Shown here: one piece after another, positions 43,866 to 52,950 of the stretch
How the letters are laid out: every line of letters starts with the position of its first letter
Position numbering within the stretch: position 1 is the first letter of the stretch
NCBI RefSeq assembly: GCF_002355595.1
Contig: NZ_AP017422.1
Location: 1,240,001 to 1,304,000 of the forward strand
Length of the DNA stretch: 64,000 nt
Reading direction: 5' to 3'
Source: Filimonas lacunae
Lineage (GTDB): Bacteria; Bacteroidota; Bacteroidia; Chitinophagales; Chitinophagaceae
Program-made: the position numbers and the translations under genes
Notes under the pieces: model-generated
The model's database searches: none
The model's input: only the letters and a program-made list of their open reading frames with translations
Told to the model about the DNA's origin: nothing

Positions 43866-45380
43866 ATGACAAAAGTTTACTTACAAGACGTTTTCAAGAA
43901 GTCAGGTATACCAACATATACTTTTGTAAAGCCAAGTGAATACAATGATATAATTGTTGCTTTAAGGACTAAAGGTCGCGGTATAATTGTTGAAGGACCT
44001 TCTGGTATAGGTAAGACAACGTGCATTCAAAAAGCAATCGAAGAAACAGGTCAGTATAAACAAGTGGTTTCATTATCTGCCAGAAAACGAGAGGATTTAG
44101 AGATGATTGCAATAATCCCGGAATTTAGGGATATGGGAACTGTAATAGTTGATGACTTTCACGTATTGGATGAAACGTTAAAACTACGCTTAGCAGATTT
44201 TTTGAAAATATTAGCCGATGAGGAAAGGGAAAATGATAAGCTAATTCTCATTGGAATTAACAAGGCTGGCAATTCGTTAGTTAACATGGCGAACGATCTA
44301 AACAACAGAATTGATACTATTAGGTTCGAGCGTAACTCTGATTCTAAAATTGAGGAACTAATTCAATTGGGCGAAGAAGCGCTTAACATTAGGATTAATA
44401 CCAAAAAAGAGCTAATAGATCTTTCAAAAGGCGGATTTCATATTGTTCAAAATCTATGTAGTGTTCTCTGTACAATGGCTGGAGCACTGGAACGAGATAA
44501 TGAAAATGTTGTTGAGATCAAAACTAGTATTGAATTAATGAAAGATAAAGTACTTAATGAGTACGACCGAGCCTTTTATTCTCCTGCTAAAGACTTTGCA
44601 ACAGGAACGCGATTGATTCGTGAAGGAAGAGCACCATACCTCCATTTACTATTTTGGTTATCAAAGTCTGAAGACTGGACAATTCAAATGGATGATATTA
44701 TGAGAGCATATCCTGAACATAAGCTAAGTGTCTCCCAAGTTGTTACTAAAGGCCACCTAGAGACATTAATAAACCAAAGTGAACATATTCAAAAGGTTAT
44801 ACACTACGATGCCAATTCAAGAACATTAACAGTGGAAGATCCGAAATTCATGTTCTACATTAGAAATTTATTGTGGGATAAATTTTCGAGCCGGATTGGT
44901 TACATTGGATTCAGATTTGAAACACCATATGACTTTGCCTTATCCTTTGCAGGTGAAGATCGCGAATTAGCAGAGAAAATATTTAATTTATTAAGTGAAA
45001 AGCAAATAGCCGTTTTTTATGATAAAAATGAACAAACAAGAATTCTAGCAGAGAACGTTGAAGATTACTTAGGACCTATTTATTCATCACAGGCTGTATA
45101 TGTAGTTACACTATTGAGTTGCAGTTATCCTAGAAAAGTTTGGACTAAGTTTGAATCAGATAATTTCAAGCACCGTTTTGGAAATAATTCAATTATTCCA
45201 ATATGGTATTCTGATTGCCCTCCAGGCATGTTTGATGAATCGAGGAAATATGGGGGAATTACATATGAAAAAAACGTAGATATAGATAAACAAGCTGGGC
45301 TAATCTGTGATAGCCTTGTTGAAAAAATATCAGAAAGGCGCTATGAAAATAAAGACTTAAAAAGTGATGACGGAGAGTAA
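43866..45380 (+). CDS. AAA/STAND-type ATPase fused to a C-terminal TIR domain
   Basis: The N-terminal P-loop ATPase has Walker A GPSGIGKTT (residues 44-52), Walker B TVIVDDFH (92-99), and sensor-like ILIGINKAGN, followed by a helical lid and winged-helix-like region to about 350. The TIR domain starts at YDFALSFAGEDRELAEKIF (355) and has Glu430 (KVWTKFESDNF) in the NADase position. This ATPase-then-TIR order matches oligomerising immune sensors. The gene lies 131 bases after the membrane-protein gene with no clear promoter seen. Confidence 0.83.
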   Translation: MTKVYLQDVFKKSGIPTYTFVKPSEYNDIIVALRTKGRGIIVEGPSGIGKTTCIQKAIEETGQYKQVVSLSARKREDLEMIAIIPEFRDMGTVIVDDFHVLDETLKLRLADFLKILADEERENDKLILIGINKAGNSLVNMANDLNNRIDTIRFERNSDSKIEELIQLGEEALNIRINTKKELIDLSKGGFHIVQNLCSVLCTMAGALERDNENVVEIKTSIELMKDKVLNEYDRAFYSPAKDFATGTRLIREGRAPYLHLLFWLSKSEDWTIQMDDIMRAYPEHKLSVSQVVTKGHLETLINQSEHIQKVIHYDANSRTLTVEDPKFMFYIRNLLWDKFSSRIGYIGFRFETPYDFALSFAGEDRELAEKIFNLLSEKQIAVFYDKNEQTRILAENVEDYLGPIYSSQAVYVVTLLSCSYPRKVWTKFESDNFKHRFGNNSIIPIWYSDCPPGMFDESRKYGGITYEKNVDIDKQAGLICDSLVEKISERRYENKDLKSDDGE

Positions 45381-45912
45381 GACTCTAAATGAGGATAGTT
45401 AAGTATATGTTGACTTTTCTATGGTTAGAGCGACTAGGTTTTAAGGAAAGCGGGCACATAAAGTATAAAAGCTAACATTGTAATTAATAATAGTAAAGTC
45501 TAAGTATTTAAGAGTGTTTATCATGAGACAAATTCACAAACTGCTTAAAAAGGTTCCCACGGGCAATATTTTTTAACTAACAACTTAACGAAAGGGCAAT
45601 GATTAATAAGACTACCAGCGACTTTACATTTTGTGTAAGAAATTCTCTGAAAAATAGTATCAATAGCCATTTTATTAACATTTACCTCCCTTTATTCTCA
45701 AAGGACTCATTGGTTAATCCACAAACTTTATAAGCTTACTGTGTAAATTGTTGTTTTCGAGCCACTCCCTTCTCATTTCTTACAAGTGTTTTCAGGATTT
45801 GTAAATAGCAAAAAAGTAAAACTTCTCCAGATGATAGGGGGAATAATCAAATGATTTGTTTGTTTATTTAATTGTTATAAAAATATAATTTACTATATAT
45901 TTATTTATATGT
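45381..45912 (+). other. 530-base gene-free stretch before the reverse transcriptase (candidate ncRNA locus)
   Basis: No frame of note occurs on either strand. Several defence reverse transcriptases (retrons, DRT2, DRT9) depend on a noncoding RNA encoded beside them, so this unusually long spacer in a dense island is a candidate. By eye I find only weak hairpins (for example TTACAA...TTTGTAA at 45780-45804) and no clear promoter. Support is from context only. Confidence 0.25.
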
Positions 45913-47589
45913 ATGAAAACTAGCAAGCTTGTTACAAAAGGTTTTTTTCCAGAGGAACTACCTCCCCCATTTAACACAAAGGATTTGGGGAAAGTCATAA
46001 AAGATGTGCTGGATAACCCGGATGAATATCCTATTGAAACTGGGAGTAGCAAGAAGAAAAAGGCGATCATTTTTAAAGTAGTCCCTTTCTCAACTCCTAA
46101 GATACGAGCTTATCGTCGTACCTTGGCACTTCCCAATCCACTGCATTATATATGGTTCTCAGATTTCATTTCTGAGAAATGGAGTGATATTATATCCTTT
46201 ACAGAAGGTTCTAGCATTTCCCTTTCTCCTTTGCGATATAGCGTTGATACAGAGAGGGCAATTGCCCAGCCGTCATACGACAGAATTACTAATGAAAGGA
46301 TATTACGATCAACTGGTCACAAATATTTATTAAAGGTTGATATACTAAAATTCTATGGCAATATTTATACACATAGTATTCCTTGGGTATTACACACTAA
46401 AGCTCTAGCAAAGAGCAACCGCGATCCTCATGGTTTGTTGGGTAATAAACTTGACTGGTTTGTGAGAAATATGCAAGATGGACAAACGATGGGAATACCC
46501 GTCGGACCTGACATTAGCCGAATTATTTCGGAGATTATTGTAGCCTATATAGATCGCGAGCTATCCAGAGAGCTGGGAGTATTGGAAGGCATAAGGGTTG
46601 TAGACGATTATTCTCTATATTTTAAAGATTTAGCTGGCTTAGAAAAAGCTCGTTCACTTATACAAAAACTGCTGCGTGATATAGAATTGGATTTAAATCA
46701 AGCCAAAGAGAAGGTTATATTGTTACCTGAAATTATCGAAAGTGAGTGGTATAATCGGTTGCGTCAATTTAAATTTAGCAATAAAAAGATACTACAGACG
46801 AAAGACATCATAGCCTACTTTGATTTATGTTTTCATTACAGTGAAAAATATCCTGATGAGTCTATATTAGCTTATAGTATTTCTAAGATGGCAGCTACTG
46901 TTTTTAGAGAGGAGAATTGGCCAATTTTAGAATCTTTCCTTTTAAAGTCACTACAAGTAGAACCCAAAGTATTACCTTATGTTGTTAAAATCTTTTTGAG
47001 TCATAAAAAGGAAGGATATGAATTGAATATGGATGTCATTGAAGATATCCTAAATGACTATCTGCTGTATCATCTAAGATTAGAAAATCATTTTGAGATA
47101 GTTTGGACACTGTGGTTTATTAAAGAATTGGAGATTGTAGTTTCAGAAAGTGCAGCTAGAGAGTTAAGTAATTCTAGTAATGACGTGGTTATATTAACGG
47201 CACTAGACCTACAAAATCATCTTTTGATTCCTCATGGACTTGATACATCTGAGTGGAAAATGCTATTGACTGCTGAAAACTTATATTCTGAGCACTGGTT
47301 ACTAGCTTACGAAGCTTGTGTTAGTGGTTTACTAAAACCAGAGACAGAATATATCCAAGAAAACCCTTTCTTTAAATTACTAAAGAAACATAAAGTTAGG
47401 TTTTACAATGCAGATCAAAATTTAGACCTGTCTAGTATTAGGGTTGCATCCAAATCGACATCATTAGAAAAATATCGCTCGACCCACGAAGAAGACGATG
47501 AAGGAGATCATGATTTTCGCTCAATGGCTGATCGTCTTCGTAAAAAAATTAAAAGGCCCAAGGACGAAGATCTTGATTGGGAAGATTAA
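45913..47589 (+). CDS. Reverse transcriptase of the defence-associated (Abi/UG, DRT-like) kind
   Basis: RT motifs are present: KVDILKFYGNIY (motif A, Asp143), GQTMGIPVGPDISRIISEII (motif B) and RVVDDYSLYF (motif C, Asp231-Asp232; VVDD in place of the usual YxDD). The palm is preceded by PKIRAYRRTLALPNPLHYIW. From about residue 300 a long helical C-terminal extension follows, and the tail is strongly charged (RLRKKIKRPKDEDLDWED). No maturase, endonuclease or integrase domain is present, which argues against a group II intron. The GIPVGPD phrase fits Abi/UG reverse transcriptases. The exact class cannot be fixed by eye. Confidence 0.83.
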   Translation: MKTSKLVTKGFFPEELPPPFNTKDLGKVIKDVLDNPDEYPIETGSSKKKKAIIFKVVPFSTPKIRAYRRTLALPNPLHYIWFSDFISEKWSDIISFTEGSSISLSPLRYSVDTERAIAQPSYDRITNERILRSTGHKYLLKVDILKFYGNIYTHSIPWVLHTKALAKSNRDPHGLLGNKLDWFVRNMQDGQTMGIPVGPDISRIISEIIVAYIDRELSRELGVLEGIRVVDDYSLYFKDLAGLEKARSLIQKLLRDIELDLNQAKEKVILLPEIIESEWYNRLRQFKFSNKKILQTKDIIAYFDLCFHYSEKYPDESILAYSISKMAATVFREENWPILESFLLKSLQVEPKVLPYVVKIFLSHKKEGYELNMDVIEDILNDYLLYHLRLENHFEIVWTLWFIKELEIVVSESAARELSNSSNDVVILTALDLQNHLLIPHGLDTSEWKMLLTAENLYSEHWLLAYEACVSGLLKPETEYIQENPFFKLLKKHKVRFYNADQNLDLSSIRVASKSTSLEKYRSTHEEDDEGDHDFRSMADRLRKKIKRPKDEDLDWED

Positions 47590-47770
47590 GACTAAGTATG
47601 TAAGGCTACAATTAAATTTCAATAGATAAAAAGGTGTCGGCCGGGCCAATAACAACTCAACCACTCTTGATCCCTTCTAAAAGAGTTAAGATAACTAACT
47701 GACGATCAATCGATTTAAGTTATACAATGCCTTCAAATCCTCATAAAACCGGTTGGAAAATATCCCCTCC

Positions 47771-47778
47771 GGGGTCAC
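47771..47778. repeat. attR-like core
   Basis: GGGGTCAC matches the tRNA-Arg 3' end (31028-31035); the next bases ACAG differ from CCAG by one. A tRNA-type terminator follows immediately, as expected where the original chromosomal downstream flank of tRNA-Arg now lies. Confidence 0.5.
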
Positions 47779-47782
47779 ACAG

Positions 47783-47814
47783 AAAGAGGTTATCGAAAGA
47801 TAGCCTCTTTTTTT
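47783..47814 (+). terminator. Terminator at the right element junction
   Basis: AAAGAGGTTATC/GATAGCCTCTTT (one G-T pair) with a GAAA loop and a T-run. Its place right after GGGGTCAC suggests it was the original tRNA-Arg terminator before integration. Confidence 0.75.
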
Positions 47815-47956
47815 ATGTCTCCAAACTGGCAAAAGAGACCTTGCCAGCCTCACCTCCCCCATAAACGGGATCCAATGAAATAGTTGGGGATTCTTCGGCT
47901 GCGTGGCCCCTATTGGAAGTCTGGTTGCAGCCGATCAGGATTTTTTAGTTACCCCT

Positions 47957-48601
47957 TTACAAATGCTTCAATAATTTTATCTGCTTGTTGTAGATAAGCA
48001 ACTTCTTTTCATTCTCCAGCTTCTTCAACAGCCGCGAAATCACCACGCGGTTGGTACCCAGTTCATCAGCTATTTGCTGGTGCGTAAGATTGATTACAGA
48101 AGAACCGCTGATACTTGATTTTTCTTTCAGGTAGTTGGCAAGCCGCTCGTCCATTTTTTTGAACGCCACTTCATCAATGGATTTGATCATTTCAGTAAAG
48201 CGGTTTAATATGGTAGTCATTACATACTTCTTCCACGAGGGAAATTTAACCATCCACTGTTCCATCAATGCCACCGGCACACACACCAATACACTGTCTT
48301 CTTCCGCGGTGCCTTTAATTACGCTTGTTTGCGCTAACATACTGCAATTAAAGGTCATGGCGCAGCTTTCTCCTTCCTTTACATAATACAGCAAAAGTTC
48401 CTGTCCTTCGTCGCTGATGCGGCTAACTTTTATGGCACCGCTGGCCAGCAGCGGAATAGCCCTGATCGCCTGTCCTATGTTCAGCATCACATCGCCGCTG
48501 TTCACTTCCACAATCATTGCTTTTTCTTCCAGTTCGGCCAGGAGTGCCGGTTCAAAAAACTTCGCAAATTTTGTTTTGTAATCCAATGACTGGTCTACCA
48601 T
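47957..48601 (-). CDS. Crp/Fnr-family transcription regulator
   Basis: A cyclic-nucleotide-binding-like beta barrel (GDVMLNIGQAIRAIPLLASG; LLLYYVKEGESCAMTFNCSM) and dimer helix lead to an HTH_Crp domain (VINLTHQQIADELGTNRVVI, SRLLKKLENEKKLL). The cAMP-contact residues are not conserved, as usual for Bacteroidota members, so the signal is unknown. No Fe-S cysteine cluster is evident. It stands alone beside the element's right end. Confidence 0.88.
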   Translation of the reverse strand: MVDQSLDYKTKFAKFFEPALLAELEEKAMIVEVNSGDVMLNIGQAIRAIPLLASGAIKVSRISDEGQELLLYYVKEGESCAMTFNCSMLAQTSVIKGTAEEDSVLVCVPVALMEQWMVKFPSWKKYVMTTILNRFTEMIKSIDEVAFKKMDERLANYLKEKSSISGSSVINLTHQQIADELGTNRVVISRLLKKLENEKKLLIYNKQIKLLKHL

Positions 48602-48644
48602 TGCAGATAAATATTTATAATGAAGTGATTGTTAACTTGTACTA

Positions 48645-48839
48645 TCATAACAGCACATACCGTTTTTTGCAATGCTCGCACTCGTAGTTGGCAGGTTTGA
48701 GCCTGCCCAGAAACAAAAGCTTCACCATCCTTGCAGTAAAAGACATTTTTACCCGAACCAGGTTACCCTCGCAGCTATTGCAGCGAATGCCCGTTATAGT
48801 TCGGTGCACAATGATCTTATCGAGGTCAAGCAGTGCCAT
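48645..48839 (-). CDS. Zinc-ribbon small protein
   Basis: The ATG at 48839 gives 64 residues (MALLDLDKIIVHRTITGIRC); a TTG at 48875 would add 12. Two CxxC knuckles (CNSCEG near the start and CEHCKKRYVLL at the end) should bind one zinc. Such short ribbons are common in Bacteroidota and of unknown role. A 20-bp motif, shared with the upstream region of the giant T9SS protein gene, lies 38 bases before the start. Confidence 0.65.
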   Translation of the reverse strand: MALLDLDKIIVHRTITGIRCNSCEGNLVRVKMSFTARMVKLLFLGRLKPANYECEHCKKRYVLL

Positions 48840-48876
48840 AAGTCGGGCAAAAATGGGAAGGATTAAAAAGGGCAAA

Positions 48877-48896
48877 AAATAAATGGGACGAAACGC
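48877..48896 (-). promoter_or_regulatory. 20-bp motif shared with 58448-58467
   Basis: Plus-strand bases AAATAAATGGGACGAAACGC are identical at both places, each on the minus strand 38-50 bases before a gene start. Likely a regulator site or a common leader; a LytTR regulator is encoded next door. Confidence 0.6.
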
Positions 48897-48926
48897 ATTG
48901 GGATGGGATTAAAGATGGGAAATAGA

Positions 48927-49664
48927 CTATTCCCTGATCCCAAGCGCTTTAAAAAGTTCTTCCCGGTACAATTTACCAATGGGAACGGTAGCGCCCTGCA
49001 GCACAATTTCTGATGGATGAACATGAACGATCTTTTCGATATTAACCGAGTAGCTTCGGTGTACACGTAGGAAGTTTTTGCTGTTGATCTGTTCTATCAG
49101 GGCGTTGATGGTGGTGCGGATCATTACCTTTTTTTGCAACTGCAGGTGAACGGATACGTAATTGGCATCGCTTTCCAGGTACAGGATCTCATGCAGGTAA
49201 ATCTTTTTATAGGTATGACCATCTTTTACAAACAAATGGTCTTTATCATGTAATGCAGTGGGGGCAGCCGTTTTACCAGCAGGGAAGCTGTTGGCAAAAT
49301 TGCTAAAGGCAATCTCAATGGCAGCGAACAATTCTTCTTTGGTAAAGGGTTTTACAATGTAGGCATGTGGTTTTACCTTTTTTGCCTGGTCTATTGTTTC
49401 TGCATCGCTGTTGGCTGTGAGAAAAATAAAGGGCATTGGGTAGCGCTCATTCAGTTGTTGGGCTACATCAAAGCCGTCTTTTTTACCAGCCAGTTGAATA
49501 TCCAGCAATAACAGGTCGGGCTTTTGATGCTCAAGCAGGTCGATAGCCTCGGTATAATTAATAGCCGGTCCGCAATGGGTATAGCCCAATTCGTGCAGGG
49601 TGCCAATGATCGTTCTTGCTATTACCAATTCATCTTCAACAACGCCTATTTTTAAAGCCGACAT
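48927..49664 (-). CDS. LytTR-family response regulator
   Basis: The receiver domain (residues 1-125) has phospho-acceptor Asp55 (PDLLLLDIQLAG), acidic pocket EDE (10-12), FLTAN threonine and the lysine in YIVKPF. The LytTR DNA-binding domain (about 140-240) reads YLHEILYLESDANYVSVHLQ and NSKNFLRVHRSYSVNIEKIV. The gene starts six bases after the sensor kinase gene. LytTR regulators usually bind paired short direct repeats; the 20-bp shared motif is a candidate target. Confidence 0.93.
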   Translation of the reverse strand: MSALKIGVVEDELVIARTIIGTLHELGYTHCGPAINYTEAIDLLEHQKPDLLLLDIQLAGKKDGFDVAQQLNERYPMPFIFLTANSDAETIDQAKKVKPHAYIVKPFTKEELFAAIEIAFSNFANSFPAGKTAAPTALHDKDHLFVKDGHTYKKIYLHEILYLESDANYVSVHLQLQKKVMIRTTINALIEQINSKNFLRVHRSYSVNIEKIVHVHPSEIVLQGATVPIGKLYREELFKALGIRE

Positions 49665-49670
49665 GATGGT

Positions 49671-52600
49671 TTAATCTGCTGTTTTGCGCAGGTTCCGGTT
49701 GGTAAAGTTAATAGTAAACTGCGCCATTTTATTGTCATATTGCACATTGCCACCAATTTGCCGGCTCAGATCGTTGATCAACTGAATACCCAGTGTAGAT
49801 GCTTTATACAAGTCAAAATCAACCGGCAAACCAGGGCCATTATCAAAGTAGATTAACTGGTATTTACCTTCTGTTATTATCCTGATAGTGATAGTTATTT
49901 CTCCTTGTTCCAGCCCGTTAAAAGCATACTTGAATGAGTTCGACAATAGCTCATTCAGAATCAGTCCCAGCGGCACGGCAGAGTCTATATCCAGATATAG
50001 CAACGGTACGTTTACATGTACCGGTATTTCCTTTTGCTTTTTGTACAAGGTGGCAACCTGGCGGTAAAGATCATTCACAAAACGGCCCAGTTCAATGGCG
50101 CTCAGGCTTTCGAACTGGTATAGGTTCTGGTGTATGAGGGCAATGCTTTGCACCCGGTTCCTGCCTTCCATCAAAGCAGCTTTGGCGGTTTCATTGTCAA
50201 GGTTCCTGCTTTGTAGTTCCAGCAGGCCCGAGATAACCTGTAAATTGTTTTTTACACGATGATGAATCTCTTTCATCAATACATCTTTTTCCAGCAACAG
50301 GGTTTCCTGTCTGGTAATCGCTTTTTTCAACAGGTCAGTACGCTCGCTCACCATTAGTTCCAGCGTTCGCTTGTCTAAGGCTAATTTTTTTGTTCGCCAT
50401 CTGATCACCCATACAATGCTCCAGATCAATAGCACCAGCATTAAACCCATAAACCATCCCTGCAAATAGAATGGCTTTTTTACTTCCAATACAATATGCA
50501 ACTCGCTCTGGCTCCAGGCCCCCTCATTGTTTTGCGCTTTTACCTGTAGCACAAATGTTCCGTAAGGCACGCCACTGATACGGATAGAATTTTCGCTGAT
50601 GTAATTCCAGTCTTTGTCGAAACCCTCAATTTTATAAGCATAGCGGTGCGTAGCATTTTTTTCAAAATCCAGCAATTGAAATTCCAGTGTAAAAAATTTA
50701 TCCCCCGGCTCCAGGGTAATGCGGTTGGTAGTAAGCAGCTCCGTTGTTTTATTGACCAGTTCGTTTTTTGAAGCAATAAACTGGTGCAGGGCAATTACCC
50801 GTAGAGGCACCTTAAAAGTAGTACTGTCTTTTATAAAATTGATGGGATTCAATTCATTAATGCCATCTATACCACCAAAGAAAAGCCGGCCATCACTGGC
50901 CTTAAAGGAAGATGTCCGGTTAAATTCATTGTGCGCAATGCCATCGGCGATAGTATAGGTAGCGGTGGCAAATGTTTTTTTATTAAAACGGATCAGTCCG
51001 TTATCAGAGCTCATCCACAGGTTGCCATAGGCATCAGACTCTATGCGATAAATCACATCGGATGGCAAACCACTGGCAATATTGAATTGCTGCACTTTGC
51101 TGGCGGTAAGATCCGATACATACAAGCCTTCTCCATTGGTAGCCAGCCAATACTGGTTGTTATTATCGGCATAAGCATCCAGCAGGCTTAATCCGTTTAT
51201 AAAGTCTGACTGATATTTAGCGATATCAAATTGTTCTTTGTTACGGGTGAGGGTATACACCCCGTTTTCAGCCACTGCCCAAACGGTATCGGCATGGCGT
51301 TTAAAGAAGCGGTAAACAAACCTGGCCTCCTGGCCGGGTGCCAGATAATGCGTGAGCGAATCAAACTGACCGCTGCGCGAATTGTACAGGTAAAAACCAT
51401 TGCTTCTGCCCAATAGCAATAGGCTATCGTTGTAAGAATACATCGACCATATTTCCGTACCTATGCCACCAGGCAAGGGCTTCAGGGTATTGTTGCTTTC
51501 ATGGTAACGGAACAGGTCAAAACCACCGCTATACAAAGCATTGTTATGCCAGGCAAGGGCATACATGATATGGTCGTTTTTAATGGCAGAGATGCTCTTC
51601 TCCTGTTGCCGGAAATGATGCTGCCATATATTGGCCATTACTGTACCTGTGGTATCGGAATAGATACCACGCGCCTGGCTATTGGGTTCCTTACTTTGCT
51701 GGGCAATGGTGAAGTATTGTTTAAAGCGTTTTTTTTCTGTTTTTAACTGAATAACACCATGCGAAGTACACAACCACAGGTTGCCCTGATTGTCGGGCAA
51801 TAGCTGGTACAGGAACAGGTTTTCAAATGCTTTTAGTTCCGATCTGTCTACGATCCGTAAATAAGCTTCTTCATGCCACAGGTATAACGCATCGGTAGGG
51901 ATATAGAAAACGCAGGCATTGCCATTTACAGCACTGGCTGCCTGAAACCAGTATCTTCCCTTCACGCTCTGCAAACTATACTTTGCCCAATCTTCCCCCG
52001 TTTCCAGCCTTTTTTCAGATGTTAGTTTTCCTACAGCAAAGTGATCTACATCGGTAGCCGTATTGTAGGTAATTAAAAGGTTACCCTCACTGTTAAAACC
52101 AATGGGTAGCGATCGTAACACCTCTTTTTGCAGGAAGGGAGTTACTGTATTATGGGATACCAGGTATTGGGTTAACTGGTTATTTAATTTAAGCAATGCG
52201 TTGCCATTAGCAAACAGACAAAGCGGCCCGCTACTACGCCAGGCGCTGTAGGACAAGGAATCTTTGGTTACCCAGTCTTTGACCTCATAGCGCAACGTAA
52301 AACCTTTTTCAGTGGAGTATTTCCATAGTCTGAAGGGCCAGGCGGTAAGAAAATTTACTTCACCGGTGCCATCGTTAGCTATCCAGTAGATATCCTGTTC
52401 TTTAAACGGCAGGTTGGGGAAGGCGGCTGTTAAGGATTGTATTTTATGTGTAATCGTATTTATTACATCTACCATGCCATTGGTGGTGAGTTGAAACCCA
52501 TTGCTACCATATTCAATGAACAGGTTGTTGTTGTCGTCCCTGGCAAGTTGCACTACTTTATTGTGTTGCAGGTTGTTGCGCTGGCGGGTAAATAACAGGC

Positions 52601-52832
52601 AGTTTTTACCATCGTAGCGGTTGAGTCCGTTGCGGGTGCCAAACCATAGAAAGCCGCGGTTGTCCTGCACGCCACAGAATACTTCATGTGAAGCCAGTCC
52701 ATCTTCAATGGAAAGGAATCTTTTGCTAATGATATAATCGGCATTATGGGTGCCGGGGCCGCCTTGCGCATTTGCCCGGATATAATGGAGGAGTGACGCT
52801 GCAAGAATGATGGTGGCCAGAAAGGAACGCAT
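49671..52832 (-). CDS. Two-component sensor: beta-propeller, Y_Y_Y, HisKA_2 histidine kinase
   Basis: A signal peptide (MRSFLATIILAASLLHYIRA) is followed by a two-component-regulator propeller region (FLSIEDGLASHEVFCGVQDN; GFLWFGTRNGLNRYDG; GNLWMSSDNGLIRFN), then a Y_Y_Y domain (RYAYKIEGFDKDWNY), one membrane helix (WFMGLMLVLLIWSIVWVI), and a HisKA_2 box with phospho-His (KEIHHRVKNNLQVISGLLEL) and HATPase (LILNELLSNSFKYAF; FDNGPGLP). The layout resembles Bacteroidota sensors with a periplasmic ligand domain. It is the partner of the LytTR regulator six bases downstream. Confidence 0.92.
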   Translation of the reverse strand: MRSFLATIILAASLLHYIRANAQGGPGTHNADYIISKRFLSIEDGLASHEVFCGVQDNRGFLWFGTRNGLNRYDGKNCLLFTRQRNNLQHNKVVQLARDDNNNLFIEYGSNGFQLTTNGMVDVINTITHKIQSLTAAFPNLPFKEQDIYWIANDGTGEVNFLTAWPFRLWKYSTEKGFTLRYEVKDWVTKDSLSYSAWRSSGPLCLFANGNALLKLNNQLTQYLVSHNTVTPFLQKEVLRSLPIGFNSEGNLLITYNTATDVDHFAVGKLTSEKRLETGEDWAKYSLQSVKGRYWFQAASAVNGNACVFYIPTDALYLWHEEAYLRIVDRSELKAFENLFLYQLLPDNQGNLWLCTSHGVIQLKTEKKRFKQYFTIAQQSKEPNSQARGIYSDTTGTVMANIWQHHFRQQEKSISAIKNDHIMYALAWHNNALYSGGFDLFRYHESNNTLKPLPGGIGTEIWSMYSYNDSLLLLGRSNGFYLYNSRSGQFDSLTHYLAPGQEARFVYRFFKRHADTVWAVAENGVYTLTRNKEQFDIAKYQSDFINGLSLLDAYADNNNQYWLATNGEGLYVSDLTASKVQQFNIASGLPSDVIYRIESDAYGNLWMSSDNGLIRFNKKTFATATYTIADGIAHNEFNRTSSFKASDGRLFFGGIDGINELNPINFIKDSTTFKVPLRVIALHQFIASKNELVNKTTELLTTNRITLEPGDKFFTLEFQLLDFEKNATHRYAYKIEGFDKDWNYISENSIRISGVPYGTFVLQVKAQNNEGAWSQSELHIVLEVKKPFYLQGWFMGLMLVLLIWSIVWVIRWRTKKLALDKRTLELMVSERTDLLKKAITRQETLLLEKDVLMKEIHHRVKNNLQVISGLLELQSRNLDNETAKAALMEGRNRVQSIALIHQNLYQFESLSAIELGRFVNDLYRQVATLYKKQKEIPVHVNVPLLYLDIDSAVPLGLILNELLSNSFKYAFNGLEQGEITITIRIITEGKYQLIYFDNGPGLPVDFDLYKASTLGIQLINDLSRQIGGNVQYDNKMAQFTINFTNRNLRKTAD

Positions 52833-52895
52833 GAGAACAATGTACTAATGAGCAAATAGGAGAATGTGCAAATGAAAACATCAAAATTCAAATTC

Positions 52896-52927
52896 ACAAA
52901 AAAAACTGCCCCGGTTTCCGGGGCAGT
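52896..52927 (-). terminator. Terminator after the giant T9SS gene
   Basis: ACTGCCCCGG pairs perfectly with CCGGGGCAGT around TTT; the minus-strand T-run is the A-run at 52896-52905. Confidence 0.85.
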
Positions 52928-52950
52928 CCTCTTACATACGCCTGATGTAT

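Larger units (their letters stand above)
31028..47778. mobile_element. Integrated element with defence cargo (~16.7 kb)
   Basis: The left end is the tRNA-Arg 3' terminus with a large serine recombinase directly adjacent; the right end is a second GGGGTCAC followed by a tRNA-style terminator. The left half holds minus-strand backbone genes; the right half is clearly AT-rich plus-strand cargo. No conjugation or relaxase gene is visible, so it would be an integrative island or satellite rather than a self-transmissible element. Boundaries are inferred from the short repeat, gene content and the recombinase position. Confidence 0.65.
47590..47956. other. Right-end region of the element, no gene
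   Basis: About 180 bases of element DNA after the RT gene, the GGGGTCAC repeat, the terminator at 47783 and then about 140 chromosomal bases before the end of the Crp/Fnr gene. CCGGTTGGAAA at 47749-47759 also occurs just before tRNA-Arg (30949-30959). Confidence 0.55.

Noticed and set aside
45381-45912. Retron msr-msd
   Set aside because: No inverted a1/a2 repeats or long stable hairpins were found by eye; kept only as an unspecified ncRNA candidate.
45913-47589. Reverse transcriptase as a group II intron maturase
   Set aside because: There is no maturase X domain or HNH endonuclease, and no intron RNA domain V-like hairpin is seen around it.
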